Assembly: GCA_963718305.1 (NCBI GenBank)
Contig: CAVQZG010000023.1
Span: forward strand, 62,001-126,000
Direction of reading: 5' to 3'
DNA length: 64,000 nucleotides
DNA from: RYN-230 sp963718305
GTDB taxonomy: Bacteria > Actinomycetota > Actinomycetes > Streptosporangiales > Streptosporangiaceae
The position numbers and the translations under genes were made by a program. Below, piece by piece: positions 43,402 through 52,138 of the stretch (the first letter of the stretch is position 1; the number at the start of each line of letters is the position of its first letter). Below the pieces are notes generated by a model. That model was not told where the DNA came from, did no database searches, and saw only the letters and a program-made list of their open reading frames with translations.

Positions 43402-44997
43402 TCAGCGGTCAGCCCCGTAGTGCGACGCGTGCTGGTCCCGGATCACGTTCTTCTGGATCTTGCCGGTCGAGGTCTTGGGCAGCTCGTCCACCACGATCAC
43501 GGACTTCGGCACCTTGTAGCCGTCCAGCTGCCCGCGCAGCGCCTGGAGCAGGGCCGCCGCGTCGATGCTCGCCCCGGGTCTGGGCACCACCACCGCGGTG
43601 ATCGCTTCCGTCCAGTGCTCGTGCGGCAGCCCGACCACCACGACCTCGGACACCCCCGGCTCGGCCGCATACACGGCCTTCTCCACCTCGATCGAGGCCA
43701 CGTTCTCGCCGCCGGTCTTGATCACGTCCTTGGAGCGGTCGGCGAACCAGAGCACCCCGTCCTCGCCGAACCGGCCCACATCCCCCGAGTGGAACCAGCC
43801 GTGCGCGAACGCCGTGGCGGTGGCCTCCTCGTTGTGCAGGTACTCGCTCATCGTGGACGGCCCGCGGTAGACGATCTCGCCCTGCTCGCCCTGGGGCAGC
43901 AGCTCCCCGTCCGGGCCCATGATCGCGACCTGGACGCCGGTGATCGGCGTGCCGACCGCGCCGATGTGCGAGAGCTGGTGCTCCGGACGGAACAGCGTGG
44001 TGACCGGGCTCATCTCGGTCTGCCCGAACAGCAGCGCGAAGTCGCAGCCGAAACCGTCCAGGCAGCGCCGGATCAGCTGGTCCGGCATGGGTGCCATGGC
44101 GTACACCGCGCGGCGCAGGCTGGACAGGTCCCGGTCGCCGAACGACGGGTGGTCAAGCATGGCCCGGAACATCATCGGCAGCCCGAACACCTGGGTGATC
44201 TGCTCCCGCTCGATCAGGTCGAGCAGCGCCCCGGGGTCGAAGCCGCGCAGCACGTGGATGGTCGCGCCCACCATGATCGCGGGCGTGCAGAACGCGTTCA
44301 GCTGCGCGGTATGGAACATCGGCATGATGGCCGCGAACCGGTCGGAGAAGTTCCAGCCGGAATCCAGCGCGCTGGACATCGACTCCAGGTAGATCGCGAC
44401 GTGCGTGCCGACCACCCCCTTGGGGAAGGAGGTGGTGCCGGAGGTGTAGAGGTAGCTGATCGCGTCCCGGTCGTCTACGAAGCATTCCGGCTCCGCCGTG
44501 GACCCGGAGCCCGCGGCCAGCTCGGCCAGGCTGGCCCAGGCCCGGTCGGCGGGCTCCGCCTCGTACGCGGCGCCGGTGCCGGGGGCCACGAACACGTCGG
44601 CGATGGCCGCCACCTTCGCGACGGCGTCGCGGACGTGCGCGACCAGCTGGCTCTCGGCCACCAGGCCGCGGGCCCCGGAGTGGTCCAGCACGTAGGCCAC
44701 CTCGTCCGGCCGCCAGCCCAGGTTGATCGGCACGCAGACCAGGCCGAGCTTGGCGCAGGCGTAGTACACGGCCAGGAACTCGGCGCTATTGGCCGAGGCC
44801 AGCCCGAGCGCGTCGCCCCGCCCGTAACCACGCTCGGCCAGCCCGTGGGCGATCTGGTTCACCCACACATTGAATTCCGCATACGACCACCGCCGCGGCC
44901 CGTCCACCACCGCCAGCTGAGCCGGGCGGGCGGCCGCGGACCGGGTCAGCGAGTCGCCCACGTTGATCCGCTGGATCAGGTTGCGCGCGAGGTCCAC
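43402..44997 (-). CDS. Long-chain-fatty-acid/acyl-CoA synthetase (AMP-forming)
   Basis: 531 residues from the GTG at 44997 (GGGGGAG 5 nt upstream). ANL-superfamily motifs in order: A3 YLYTSGTTSFPKGVVGTH, A4/A5 FALLFGQTEMSPVTTLFRPE, A7 GWFHSGDVGRFGEDGVLWFA, A8 DRSKDVIKTGGENVASIEVE, and the catalytic Lys near the end in PKTSTGKIQKNVIR. It activates a carboxylic acid to its CoA thioester via an acyl-adenylate. The acyl-CoA dehydrogenase gene lies 41 bp upstream on the same strand, so the two probably form an acyl-CoA degradation operon. Confidence 0.93.
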   Translation of the reverse strand: MDLARNLIQRINVGDSLTRSAAARPAQLAVVDGPRRWSYAEFNVWVNQIAHGLAERGYGRGDALGLASANSAEFLAVYYACAKLGLVCVPINLGWRPDEVAYVLDHSGARGLVAESQLVAHVRDAVAKVAAIADVFVAPGTGAAYEAEPADRAWASLAELAAGSGSTAEPECFVDDRDAISYLYTSGTTSFPKGVVGTHVAIYLESMSSALDSGWNFSDRFAAIMPMFHTAQLNAFCTPAIMVGATIHVLRGFDPGALLDLIEREQITQVFGLPMMFRAMLDHPSFGDRDLSSLRRAVYAMAPMPDQLIRRCLDGFGCDFALLFGQTEMSPVTTLFRPEHQLSHIGAVGTPITGVQVAIMGPDGELLPQGEQGEIVYRGPSTMSEYLHNEEATATAFAHGWFHSGDVGRFGEDGVLWFADRSKDVIKTGGENVASIEVEKAVYAAEPGVSEVVVVGLPHEHWTEAITAVVVPRPGASIDAAALLQALRGQLDGYKVPKSVIVVDELPKTSTGKIQKNVIRDQHASHYGADR

Positions 44998-45038
44998 GGC
45001 ATCTCCCCCTGCTAGGTCAGTCCAGCCCTGCGGACGGC

Positions 45039-46238
45039 TCAGTACGAACGGGGCAGGCCCAGGCTGTGCTGGGCCACGTAGTTGAGGATCATCTCCCGGT
45101 TCACCGGGGCCACCCGGAGCAGCCGGGCCGACCCCCAGTACGGCAGGAGCCCGTACTCGGTGGCGAAACCGTTCCCGCCGTGGGTCTGCATGGCCGCGTC
45201 CGCCGCGGCGATGGCGGCCTCCGCGGCCGCGTACTTGGCCATGTTCGCGGCCTCGCCAGCCGGCTCGCCGTGATCGTGCTGCCAGCAGGCCTTCCGGATC
45301 ATCAGCGCGGCCAGCTCGGTGTCGATCTTCGCCCGGGCCAGCGGGTGGGCCACCCCCTGGTGGGTGCCGATCGGCGCGTCCCACACCTGGCGCTCGCGGG
45401 CGTACCGGGCCGCGACGGCCAGGACGTAGCGGGCGATCCCCACGCACTGCGCGGCGCCGGTGATCCGCTCGGGGTTCAGCCCGTGGAAGACCTGGCGGAA
45501 TCCCTCGCCCGCCTGGCCGATCAGCGCCCCGGGCCCGACCCGGACGTCGTCGAAGTGCAGCGTGAACTGCTTCTCCGGCAGCAGCAGGTTGACCGGGAGG
45601 ACCCGGCGTTCCAGCCCGGCCGCGTCGGTGGGGACCAGGAACAGCGACAGGGAGGTAGCGCTCTGGCCCGGGGAAGTACCGGATGCCACCGGGCCGGTCC
45701 GGGCCACGACCAGCACGGCGTCCGCCTCGTCCACGCCCGAGATGTAGTACTTGGTGCCGCGCAGCACCCACCCGTCACCGTCCTGGGTGGCCGTGGTGGA
45801 CAGCCGGTGCGTGTTCGAGCCCGCGTCCGGCTCGGTGATCGCGAAGACGACCTTGGTGGTGCCGGCGGCCAGGCCGGGCAGCCACGTCGCGCGCTGCTCA
45901 TCCGTGCCGAACCGGGTGATGACCTCAGCCGAGATGGCCGCCGAGACCACGAGCAGCAGCAGCGGGGTGCCCTGCGCGCCGAGTTCCTCGCAGACCAGGG
46001 CCAGCTCAGTGAGCCCGCCGCCACCGCCGCCGTACTCGGCCGGGATGTTCACGCCAATGAATCCAGCTTCACCAAGCTTGGTCCAGAGTTCATCGCACGA
46101 CGTGCGCTCGGCGGCATGCTGCGCGTAGTACTGCGGGCCAAAGCCGCTGGCTATCGACGCCACAGCGGCCCGCAGGTCGCGGTGTTCGGCACTCTCGGCA
46201 AAATCCACGCCGGCTCCATTGGGTGATCGCAGATTCAC
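45039..46238 (-). CDS. Acyl-CoA dehydrogenase
   Basis: 399 residues. The N-terminal helical domain has WTKLGEAGFIGVNIPAEYGG and GGGGLTELALVCEELGAQGT. The FAD-binding middle domain has VVFAITEPDAGSNTHRLSTT and GWVLRGTKYYISGVDEADAV. The C-terminal domain has QTHGGNGFATEYGLLPYWGS. These are the ACAD signatures. It oxidises acyl-CoA to enoyl-CoA, passing electrons to ETF. It is the first gene of the unit with the acyl-CoA synthetase; a palindrome lies 47 bp upstream. Confidence 0.93.
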   Translation of the reverse strand: MNLRSPNGAGVDFAESAEHRDLRAAVASIASGFGPQYYAQHAAERTSCDELWTKLGEAGFIGVNIPAEYGGGGGGLTELALVCEELGAQGTPLLLLVVSAAISAEVITRFGTDEQRATWLPGLAAGTTKVVFAITEPDAGSNTHRLSTTATQDGDGWVLRGTKYYISGVDEADAVLVVARTGPVASGTSPGQSATSLSLFLVPTDAAGLERRVLPVNLLLPEKQFTLHFDDVRVGPGALIGQAGEGFRQVFHGLNPERITGAAQCVGIARYVLAVAARYARERQVWDAPIGTHQGVAHPLARAKIDTELAALMIRKACWQHDHGEPAGEAANMAKYAAAEAAIAAADAAMQTHGGNGFATEYGLLPYWGSARLLRVAPVNREMILNYVAQHSLGLPRSY

Positions 46239-46284
46239 TAGGACTTTAGCTGGCCAGGAGCCCCACTGACGAGACGGCCAGGTT

Positions 46285-46339
46285 CCATGATCACGGTCAA
46301 TATCTGACTCATGGCGCCCCTAATTGACCGTGATCATGG
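46285..46339. repeat. 17-bp perfect inverted repeat in a divergent spacer
   Basis: CCATGATCACGGTCAAT (46285-46301) pairs perfectly with ATTGACCGTGATCATGG (46323-46339) around a 21-nt spacer. It lies between the divergent acyl-CoA dehydrogenase and DprA-like genes, so it is not a convergent terminator. It may be an operator or a dispersed palindromic element; like the 20565-20614 palindrome it contains TGATCA. Confidence 0.75.
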
Positions 46340-46396
46340 TCGCGTCCGGCCCGGGCGAACGGTGCGCGGTCAGCGTCATGTCCTGACGGCCGGCCG

Positions 46397-46402
46397 TAGG
46401 CT
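46397..46402 (+). promoter_or_regulatory. Leaderless -10 box (TAGGCT) for the DprA-like gene
   Basis: TAGGCT lies 6 nt before the GTG at 46409, with no ribosome binding site. A nearly identical box (TAGCCT, 6 nt) precedes the HNH gene of the same cassette. Confidence 0.55.
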
Positions 46403-46408
46403 GGGCCG

Positions 46409-47346
46409 GTGAGTGCCGGGCCAGATACGGACAGCACGCCGCCTCAGGAGCGGGCCGCGCTGGTGGCTCTGCTGCGGGAGCGGCCCGGGAAGCGGGGCTG
46501 GGCGGAGATCACGGCCGAGGTGCTGGAGGTCGGCAGCGCCGTAGCCGTTTGGGAGCGCCTGGTGCCGCCGGTGCTGATGGGCCCGCCCGGGGAGTCCGGC
46601 GCCTTGACGCAGCCGCCCAGCAGATCGCCCGCTGGGCCGGGCAGGGGTGGCGGCTGCTGAGCATCCTCGATGAGGACTATCCGGCCCGGCTGCGGGCCAT
46701 CCACCAGGCGCCGCCGGTCCTGTTCGCCCGCGGCACCGTGATCCGCGACGAGGTGGCCGTGTCCGTCGTCGGGTCCCGGACGGCGTCCCCGCGCGGGCTG
46801 GGCATCGCGGCCGGGGTGGCCAGGGAACTCGTCGCCCGCGGCGTGACCGTGCTGGGCGGCCTGGCCCTGGGTATCGACGCCGCGGCCCACCGGGCCGCGC
46901 TCGGGTCGGGGGGCCGGACGGTTGGCGTAATCGGAACTGGAATTGACCGGGCCTACCCGGCACCGAACCGGGAACTCCAGGAGCAGATCGCCGAGCGTGG
47001 CCTGGTGCTTTCGCAATTCTGGCCGGGCGCTCCGCCGCAGCGGCACAACTTCCTGATGCGCAACGCCACCATGTCCGGGTACGGGCTGGCCACGGTGGTG
47101 GTCGAGGCGGGGGAGCAGAGCGGGTCGCGGGCCCAGGCACGGATCGCGGTCGAGCACGGGCGGCCGGTGATCCTCACCTCGCTCGTGGTGGAGCGCAACG
47201 ACTGGGCCCGGGCGCTGGTGGGGCGGCCCGGGGTGCACGTGGCCGACCGGCTCCAGGGGGTGCTGGACGTCGTTGACCAGCTCATCGGGGAGCCTGCTGC
47301 GGTGGGCGCGGCGCTGAACCGGCTAGCGCCCTCGCAACATGGCTGA
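46409..47346 (+). CDS. DprA/Smf-like DNA-processing protein (apparent frameshift)
   Basis: The first frame (GTG 46409) gives PPQERAALVALLRERPGKRG and AEITAEVLEVGSAVAVWERL, a helical N-terminus like the SAM-like region of DprA. Around 46589-46610 one base appears missing. The Rossmann core follows: LDAAAQQIARWAGQGWRLLS, ILDEDYPARLRAI, SVVGSRTASPRGLGIAAGVA, GVTVLGGLALGIDAAAHRAA, GIDRAYPAPNRELQEQIAER, FWPGAPPQRHNFLMRNATMS and EAGEQSGSRAQARIAVEHGR. About 312 residues; no C-terminal winged helix is present. Canonical dprA sits by yifB/rnhB; this one overlaps a phosphoribosyltransferase gene by 8 bp and precedes an HNH nuclease, suggesting an accessory DNA-processing or defence role. Confidence 0.85.
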
Positions 47347-48094
47347 TCCCGGGGCGGTGGCCCGGCTGAGCGCGGTCCTGGTGGCCCGGGCTGGCGGGTA
47401 CCTGCGCAACACGGTGCGCCAGGACCAGGTGACCTGCGCGGTGTGCGCGACGCCCGTGGCCGGGTTCGGCCTGTGCTACCAGTGCACGCGCTATCGCGGC
47501 CGGCCAGGGCTCCCGGATGCCGCGGGGTTCCTGACCTATGCGGTGGCCGGGCGGCAGTCCGGCTACGTGATGCAGGGCTACAAGGCCCGGCCGCCCGTGC
47601 CGGAGCACCGGACGATCGTCTCGTTACTCGTGCTGCTGGCGCTGGCCCGGCACGCCGGCTGCGCCGGGCGGGCTGGCGGCCCGGCGCCGGTTCCGGTGAC
47701 GCACTGGTCGACGGTGCCTTCGCTGCCGGCCAAGCCGGGGGAGCACCCGCTGCACGCGATCGTCAGCCGGTTAGCCCCAGGATGTGAGGCCGTCCTCGCC
47801 GCCGCGGACGAGGTGGAGTACCCGCGGGGGGTCGATCCCCGGCACTTCCGGGCGGCGCCCCTGCCCGAGGGCGCGCACGTGCTGCTCGTCGACGACACCT
47901 GGGCGCGGGGCGGGCACGCCCGGTCCGCGGTCCTGGCGTTACGGGCGGCCGGGGCGGCCCGGGTGTCCGTGCTCGTGGCTGCACGCTGGATCAACGAGGA
48001 CTTCGGCGGCAACGCGGCGTTCCTGCGCGGGCTCGCGGACCGCGACTACGACCCGGCGATCTGCCCGTGGACCGGCGCGGCTGCCCGCACCTGA
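47339..48094 (+). CDS. Zinc-ribbon phosphoribosyltransferase (ComF-like)
   Basis: 251 residues; ATG 47339 overlaps the DprA-like stop by 8 bp. An N-terminal Cys cluster C-x2-C ... C-x2-C (VTCAVCATPVAGFGLCYQC) resembles the zinc ribbon of ComF proteins. The type I PRTase PRPP loop is VLLVDDTWARGGHARSAVLA, with the acidic pair DD before T-W-x-x-G. The region between contains YAVAGRQSGYVMQGYKARPP, as in ComF. The C-terminus has VSVLVAARWINEDFGGNAAF. ComF aids natural transformation in other bacteria; pairing with DprA fits that, but the HNH partner suggests a defence cassette instead. The nucleotide or nucleoside product is unknown. Confidence 0.85.
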   Translation: MADPGAVARLSAVLVARAGGYLRNTVRQDQVTCAVCATPVAGFGLCYQCTRYRGRPGLPDAAGFLTYAVAGRQSGYVMQGYKARPPVPEHRTIVSLLVLLALARHAGCAGRAGGPAPVPVTHWSTVPSLPAKPGEHPLHAIVSRLAPGCEAVLAAADEVEYPRGVDPRHFRAAPLPEGAHVLLVDDTWARGGHARSAVLALRAAGAARVSVLVAARWINEDFGGNAAFLRGLADRDYDPAICPWTGAAART

Positions 48095-48148
48095 GGACAG
48101 CACAACAGCCTGAGTGCCGAGAGCGAGCCCGGCTGGGCTGGGTAGGAG

Positions 48149-48154
48149 TAGCCT
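48149..48154 (+). promoter_or_regulatory. Leaderless -10 box (TAGCCT) for the HNH gene
   Basis: TAGCCT ends 6 nt before the GTG at 48161, so the nuclease gene can be transcribed on its own in addition to reading from the DprA-like promoter. Confidence 0.5.
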
Positions 48155-48160
48155 CACGGC

Positions 48161-49145
48161 GTGGCTGACCTCGCCGATTATCTCGAGCTGACGGTCAGTG
48201 AGGCGCAGCAGCAGTTCAGGGCGCTCCTGCAGCGCCGCCCCGTGACGAGTGGCAGGCAAGTGACGTTCCTGCCGGTCGAGACCTTGTTGTGTCTCGCGGT
48301 GTCTTTCGTAATCAATCATCGGCGATTTGGGGGCTCCACCGCCCATCGTGCGCCGGAGCCAATCCCCTCTCTTGCACGGTTGTTCTCCAGACGACCGTCC
48401 AGCATCCTGGCCAAAATGGCGAACCTGGATGGCTCGCGGTCACACGGGGGGCGCTGGGATGTCAGGGCTGGTGCCATCCTCCGAGATGATCCAGCGCGGT
48501 TCACACGTACTTACCGCCTGCTGCTCTTGGCGGCCCGCGCCGAGGGCGTCGGACCCGAGCGCCTGCCTGACTTCCTCGGGCTCGAACATGGAGGTGAATT
48601 GACCCTGCTGGGTCAGGAGGAGCTAGACAGTTCCGCGCTGGAAGCAAGCATGCGGGAGCAGATCGCGCGCGAGGCGGTGAGCGGCGACTGGTCGGACCAG
48701 GAGATTCGCGAAACCGAGCGGATCCTTCTGGCCGCAGCCCGGGTCGGCCAGCACGTGTTTGCCCGAAGCGTGCTGCATAACTGTGGAGGCAGATGCGTCT
48801 TTTGTGGTTTGAGCCCGAGTGTGTTCGGTGCTAAACGCATGCTGCTGGCGGGCCACATCAAGCCGTGGAAAGACAGCACGCCAAGTGAGCGACTCGATCT
48901 CCGCAATGGTCTGTCGGCCTGCCCGGCGCATGACGTGGCCTTTGATACCGGCCTCATCACTGTCAATGGCGGCCTGCGCATACATATTGCCTCCAGCTTG
49001 GCCACAGCGGTCCGGAGCCGATCCGCTGACGAGGCAGTACTACGGTCAACCGCCGCTACGCGAAGTGATCTTGCTTCCGCCGGGTGCGCAGGAACCAGCG
49101 CCTAAGTACCTCGATTGGCATGCGCGTCATGTCTATTCCGCCTAA
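48161..49145 (+). CDS. HNH endonuclease (HNH_2-type; apparent frameshift near the end)
   Basis: About 327 residues when one extra base at about 49009-49020 is skipped. The N-terminal ~200 residues are helical, with SLARLFSRRPSSILAKMANL and RTYRLLLLAARAEGVGPERL. The nuclease core has a Cys pair (NCGGRCVFCG), first His in LLAGHIKPWKDSTPSERLDL, Asn in RNGLSACPAHD and last His in AHDVAFDTGLITVNGG. In the original frame the end degrades after LATAVRS; one base over, the family-typical end appears: DPLTRQYYGQPPLREVILLP and PKYLDWHARHVYSA. The gene is visibly AT-richer than its neighbours, a sign of transfer. It likely cuts DNA, as the effector of a cassette with the DprA-like and PRTase genes. Confidence 0.85.
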
Positions 49146-49192
49146 ATTGCGGCGGCGCTCGTCAGCCTCATCAGGCCACCGGGGTGAGGGAG

Positions 49193-49756
49193 TCAGAGTT
49201 TGCCGAGCAGCTGGTTCATCAGCGAACGTTCCGCGCCGAGCGGCTTGGGCGCGGTGAGGAAGACCGCGATCGGGCCCTTCCGCGCGGCGAGGGTGTTGGT
49301 TTCCCGCTGGCCCGACCCTGCCGACGCGAAATAAGCCTGATCGCCGAGCCCGTGGACGCTGGTGATGGCCTGGTGCAGGCGGCCGAGCGACTTGCGGCCC
49401 TCGGCGAACTGCTTCGCGTTCTCGCCCGACTGGTAGCGCACCATAACCATGTACCGGCCCAGGTAGGCGCAGACCGAGACGGGCCCCTCCGCGGTCGTGA
49501 CCTGCTTGCCCAGCGAAAGCCGCAGGGCTGAGCTCACCATCGACGCCGGGGCCTGCGCGCAATAGGGCGCCTGGCCGCCTCCGGGGCTGTTTCCCGCGGC
49601 CAGCGCGGAGCCGCTGGCGCCGTCCGCCGAGGCGGGCCCGGAGCCGCTCGCGCCGTCAGGCATGGCCGGCGTCGCGCCGTTGGTCCCCGAGCAGGCGGCG
49701 AGGGTGGCCAGGGCCAGGCTGGCGATCACGGCAGCGGTGCTACGGCGCACATCCAC
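49193..49756 (-). CDS. Secreted lipoprotein of unknown function
   Basis: 187 residues from the GTG at 49756 (AGGAG 6 nt upstream). The signal RRSTAAVIASLALATLAACSG ends in a lipobox (LATLAAC). A Gly/Ser/Ala linker is followed by a compact domain with two Cys (PYCAQAPASMVSSALRLSLG; PVSVCAYLGRYMVMVRYQSG), likely a disulfide, and HQAITSVHGLGDQAYFASAG. The layout resembles DUF3558/LppA-like actinobacterial lipoproteins. Function unknown. Confidence 0.75.
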   Translation of the reverse strand: MDVRRSTAAVIASLALATLAACSGTNGATPAMPDGASGSGPASADGASGSALAAGNSPGGGQAPYCAQAPASMVSSALRLSLGKQVTTAEGPVSVCAYLGRYMVMVRYQSGENAKQFAEGRKSLGRLHQAITSVHGLGDQAYFASAGSGQRETNTLAARKGPIAVFLTAPKPLGAERSLMNQLLGKL

Positions 49757-50013
49757 GGCCGGCTCCTTTCCCGTCGGCGTACCCGACTCGCAGGGCATGG
49801 TGAGCGGCCTGATCGTATGGAGCACCGGCCGGGCCGGCCAGGCCTGGCGCTTCTGGGCGCCCGGGATAACACCTGGTCAGCGGGTATGTCATGGTAGCGA
49901 CCCGGTGAATTTCATGGACAGCGGCGCGGCGTCGCTCCGCGCTGCGGGCCCAGGGGCGCCCCGCGGCGAAAACCGTTGGCGCAGGGCCGACGTCCCGGGC
50001 GTTAGCTGGGGGT

Positions 50014-51036
50014 ATGAAGGTCGAGCAGTTCGATGCCGGGGCGGACGATGCGTCGGTGCGCGCCTGCTATGAGATCTACCTGAGCGGGCTGCCGGTGGAC
50101 GACCCGCTCGTGCCGCCTCTGTCGGCGCGGGCGTTCGCGGGCTGGCTGGCCCTGGGCTGGACCGAGGATCCGCTGGAAAACTGGCTGGCCCGGGACGACT
50201 CGGGCGAGCCCTGCGGCTGGTACTCGCTCAGCCTGCCGCAACGCGAGAACCGTCACCAAGCCTGGCTGAACCTCGCCGTGCACGCTGACCGGCGCCGGGC
50301 AGGCCGGGGCTCGACGCTGCTCCGGCACGCGGCCGGGCGGGCCGCCCAGGCCGGCCGGACCGTACTCGGAGGCCAGGCGCGGGAGGATTCGCCCGGCGCG
50401 GCGTTCGCGGGCGCGGTCAAGGCCCGGCTGTCCCTGACCGGGATCCACCGGGTGCTGCCCCTGGACCGCGTGCCGGTGAGTCAGTGGGCCGGGCTGCGGG
50501 AAGAGGCCGAGGCCGCCGCCCGCGGCTACACGCTGCGGTCCTGGGCCGGTCCGGCACCCGAGGACGCGGTCGCCGGGGTCGCCGCCGTCAACGGGGCGCT
50601 GGCCGACGCGCCCCGGCCCGCCGGCGAGGAGGAGCAGGTCTGGGACGTGGCCCGGGTCCGGCAGGACGAGCACCGGGTCGAGGCCATGGGGCTGCGCGCC
50701 CACGTCGTTGCGGCGCAGGCCCCGGCCACCGGCGAGCTGGCCGGGCTGACCCAGGTGTGTGTCGATCCGGCGACGCCGGAGTGGGGATTCCAGGAGCTGA
50801 CCGCGGTCGCCAGGCCGCACCGTGGGCACCGCCTCGGGCTGCTGGTCAAGCTGGCCATGCTGGACCTGCTGGCCGCGGAGGAACCGCAGCTGACCCGGAT
50901 CCTCACCGGGAACGACGACGGTAACGAGCACATGATCGCCATCAACGACCAGCTTGGCTTTGAGGTGCTCGACCGCTGGCCGTGGTGGGAGCTGGACGTG
51001 GCCGACGTGCCCACGGACCCGGCCGGCCGTGCCTGA
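50014..51036 (+). CDS. GNAT-family N-acetyltransferase (tandem GNAT fold)
   Basis: 340 residues with two GNAT-like halves. The N-terminal half has AWLNLAVHADRRRAGRGSTL with the R/Q-x-x-G-x-G/A acetyl-CoA loop (RRAGRGS). The C-terminal half has GLTQVCVDPATPEWGFQELT, AVARPHRGHRLGLLVKLAML and RILTGNDDGNEHMIAINDQL, GFEVLDRWPWWEL. The tandem layout resembles MshD-like and Eis-unrelated double GNATs. MshD (mycothiol synthase) is similar in architecture but I see no reason to name it so. The next GNAT gene overlaps by 8 bp. Confidence 0.85.
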   Translation: MKVEQFDAGADDASVRACYEIYLSGLPVDDPLVPPLSARAFAGWLALGWTEDPLENWLARDDSGEPCGWYSLSLPQRENRHQAWLNLAVHADRRRAGRGSTLLRHAAGRAAQAGRTVLGGQAREDSPGAAFAGAVKARLSLTGIHRVLPLDRVPVSQWAGLREEAEAAARGYTLRSWAGPAPEDAVAGVAAVNGALADAPRPAGEEEQVWDVARVRQDEHRVEAMGLRAHVVAAQAPATGELAGLTQVCVDPATPEWGFQELTAVARPHRGHRLGLLVKLAMLDLLAAEEPQLTRILTGNDDGNEHMIAINDQLGFEVLDRWPWWELDVADVPTDPAGRA

Positions 51037-51562
51037 CCAGGTCGTCCGGTGCGGCCCCCGGGAGGTGCCCAGCGCGGCTGAAGTGGAGTCGCTGTACTAC
51101 GCGGCGACCTGCGGCACCCCGCTGCACGAGTCGAGGGTTACCGCCGCCGGGTACGCGCGGCTCTATGCGGCCCTGCTGCGCCGGCCCGACCTGGAGGCCG
51201 TGGCCGCGCGGGACCCCAGCGGCCAGCTGGCCGGGTTCGCCTACGGGCACGGCTGGCGGTGGGATGAGCAAGCCGATGACTGGGCAGCCCAGCTGAAGGA
51301 CCGCCTGGCCGGGGAGTCTGGCCGCCTGGACGGCCGCTTCGCCGTCTACCTGCTCGCCGTCCACCCCTGGCACCGCAGAGCCGGACTGGGCCGGGAATTG
51401 CTGTCCACGCTTATTTCCACCACGAAAACCGGCGCGTGGGTGATCACCCGGGACGAGCAGACGCCCGCCATGGCCCTTTACCGGCGGGAGGGCTGGGAAC
51501 CGATCGGCCACGGCCCCGACACCCCCAACGCCCGGCCCGGCCTGGTTCTCATCCATCCCTGA
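51029..51562 (+). CDS. GNAT-family N-acetyltransferase
   Basis: 177 residues from GTG 51029, overlapping the previous GNAT gene by 8 bp (coupled translation). AVHPWHRRAGLGRELLSTLI is the acetyl-CoA-binding motif A (R-R-A-G-L-G), preceded by RFAVYLLAVHP; TPAMALYRREGWEPIGHG is motif B. A single domain with substrate unknown. Confidence 0.85.
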   Translation: MPDQVVRCGPREVPSAAEVESLYYAATCGTPLHESRVTAAGYARLYAALLRRPDLEAVAARDPSGQLAGFAYGHGWRWDEQADDWAAQLKDRLAGESGRLDGRFAVYLLAVHPWHRRAGLGRELLSTLISTTKTGAWVITRDEQTPAMALYRREGWEPIGHGPDTPNARPGLVLIHP

Positions 51563-51681
51563 CCCGCAGTGGGGCACGGGTCGCCCCGGGGCGCGCGGCC
51601 TCCGTATATTGGCGGTGGTGCGCTCCCCGCGTAACGTCGTTTCCCGCATCGGCGCGGGTCCGATCAGTCCCGGAGGTCGGC

Positions 51682-52125
51682 GTGGAAGATGAATTCCTGG
51701 TCTCCTATGAGGCGGTGACGCCGGGCGTCCCGGTGCTCACCAGGGACAAGGAGCAGTTCGGCATCCTGGAACACGTGCTCGAGGTCCCGCAACTGGACCT
51801 GTTCGACGGAATCGTGGTCTGGGTGGGCGGGGGAGCCTTCGTGGATCAGCAGATCCAGCGGGAACTCACCAAGGGTCACCAATCCGCCGCCCGGAACCTG
51901 GAACGGGCCTCCCCGTCGGGCGGGCTGCGTTTCGTGGACGCTGACCAGATCGCCGCGATTACCGCCGGCTATATCCGGTGCGACCTGGACCACTCCGAGG
52001 TCGGGCTGCTGCCGCCGCCAGACGGCCCGCCCGTCTACCACGTGAACATGCTGGGCGAGACCGGCTCGGCCCTGCACGACCGGATCGGCCGGATGTTCCG
52101 CCGGCCACACTGGACCCGCGACTAG
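51682..52125 (+). CDS. PRC-barrel-like small protein
   Basis: 147 residues from GTG 51682 (GGAGG 5 nt upstream). The body has EDEFLVSYEAVTPGVPVLTR, DKEQFGILEHVLEVPQLDLF, DGIVVWVGGGAFVDQ, and later RFVDADQIAAITAGYIRCDL, consistent with a PRC-barrel/DUF2171-like domain (short beta barrel ending with a V-D-x-D-Q-I segment). Function unknown; convergent with the lyase operon, stops 13 bp apart. Confidence 0.7.
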   Translation: MEDEFLVSYEAVTPGVPVLTRDKEQFGILEHVLEVPQLDLFDGIVVWVGGGAFVDQQIQRELTKGHQSAARNLERASPSGGLRFVDADQIAAITAGYIRCDLDHSEVGLLPPPDGPPVYHVNMLGETGSALHDRIGRMFRRPHWTRD

Positions 52126-52138
52126 CCCACGGCGGTAC

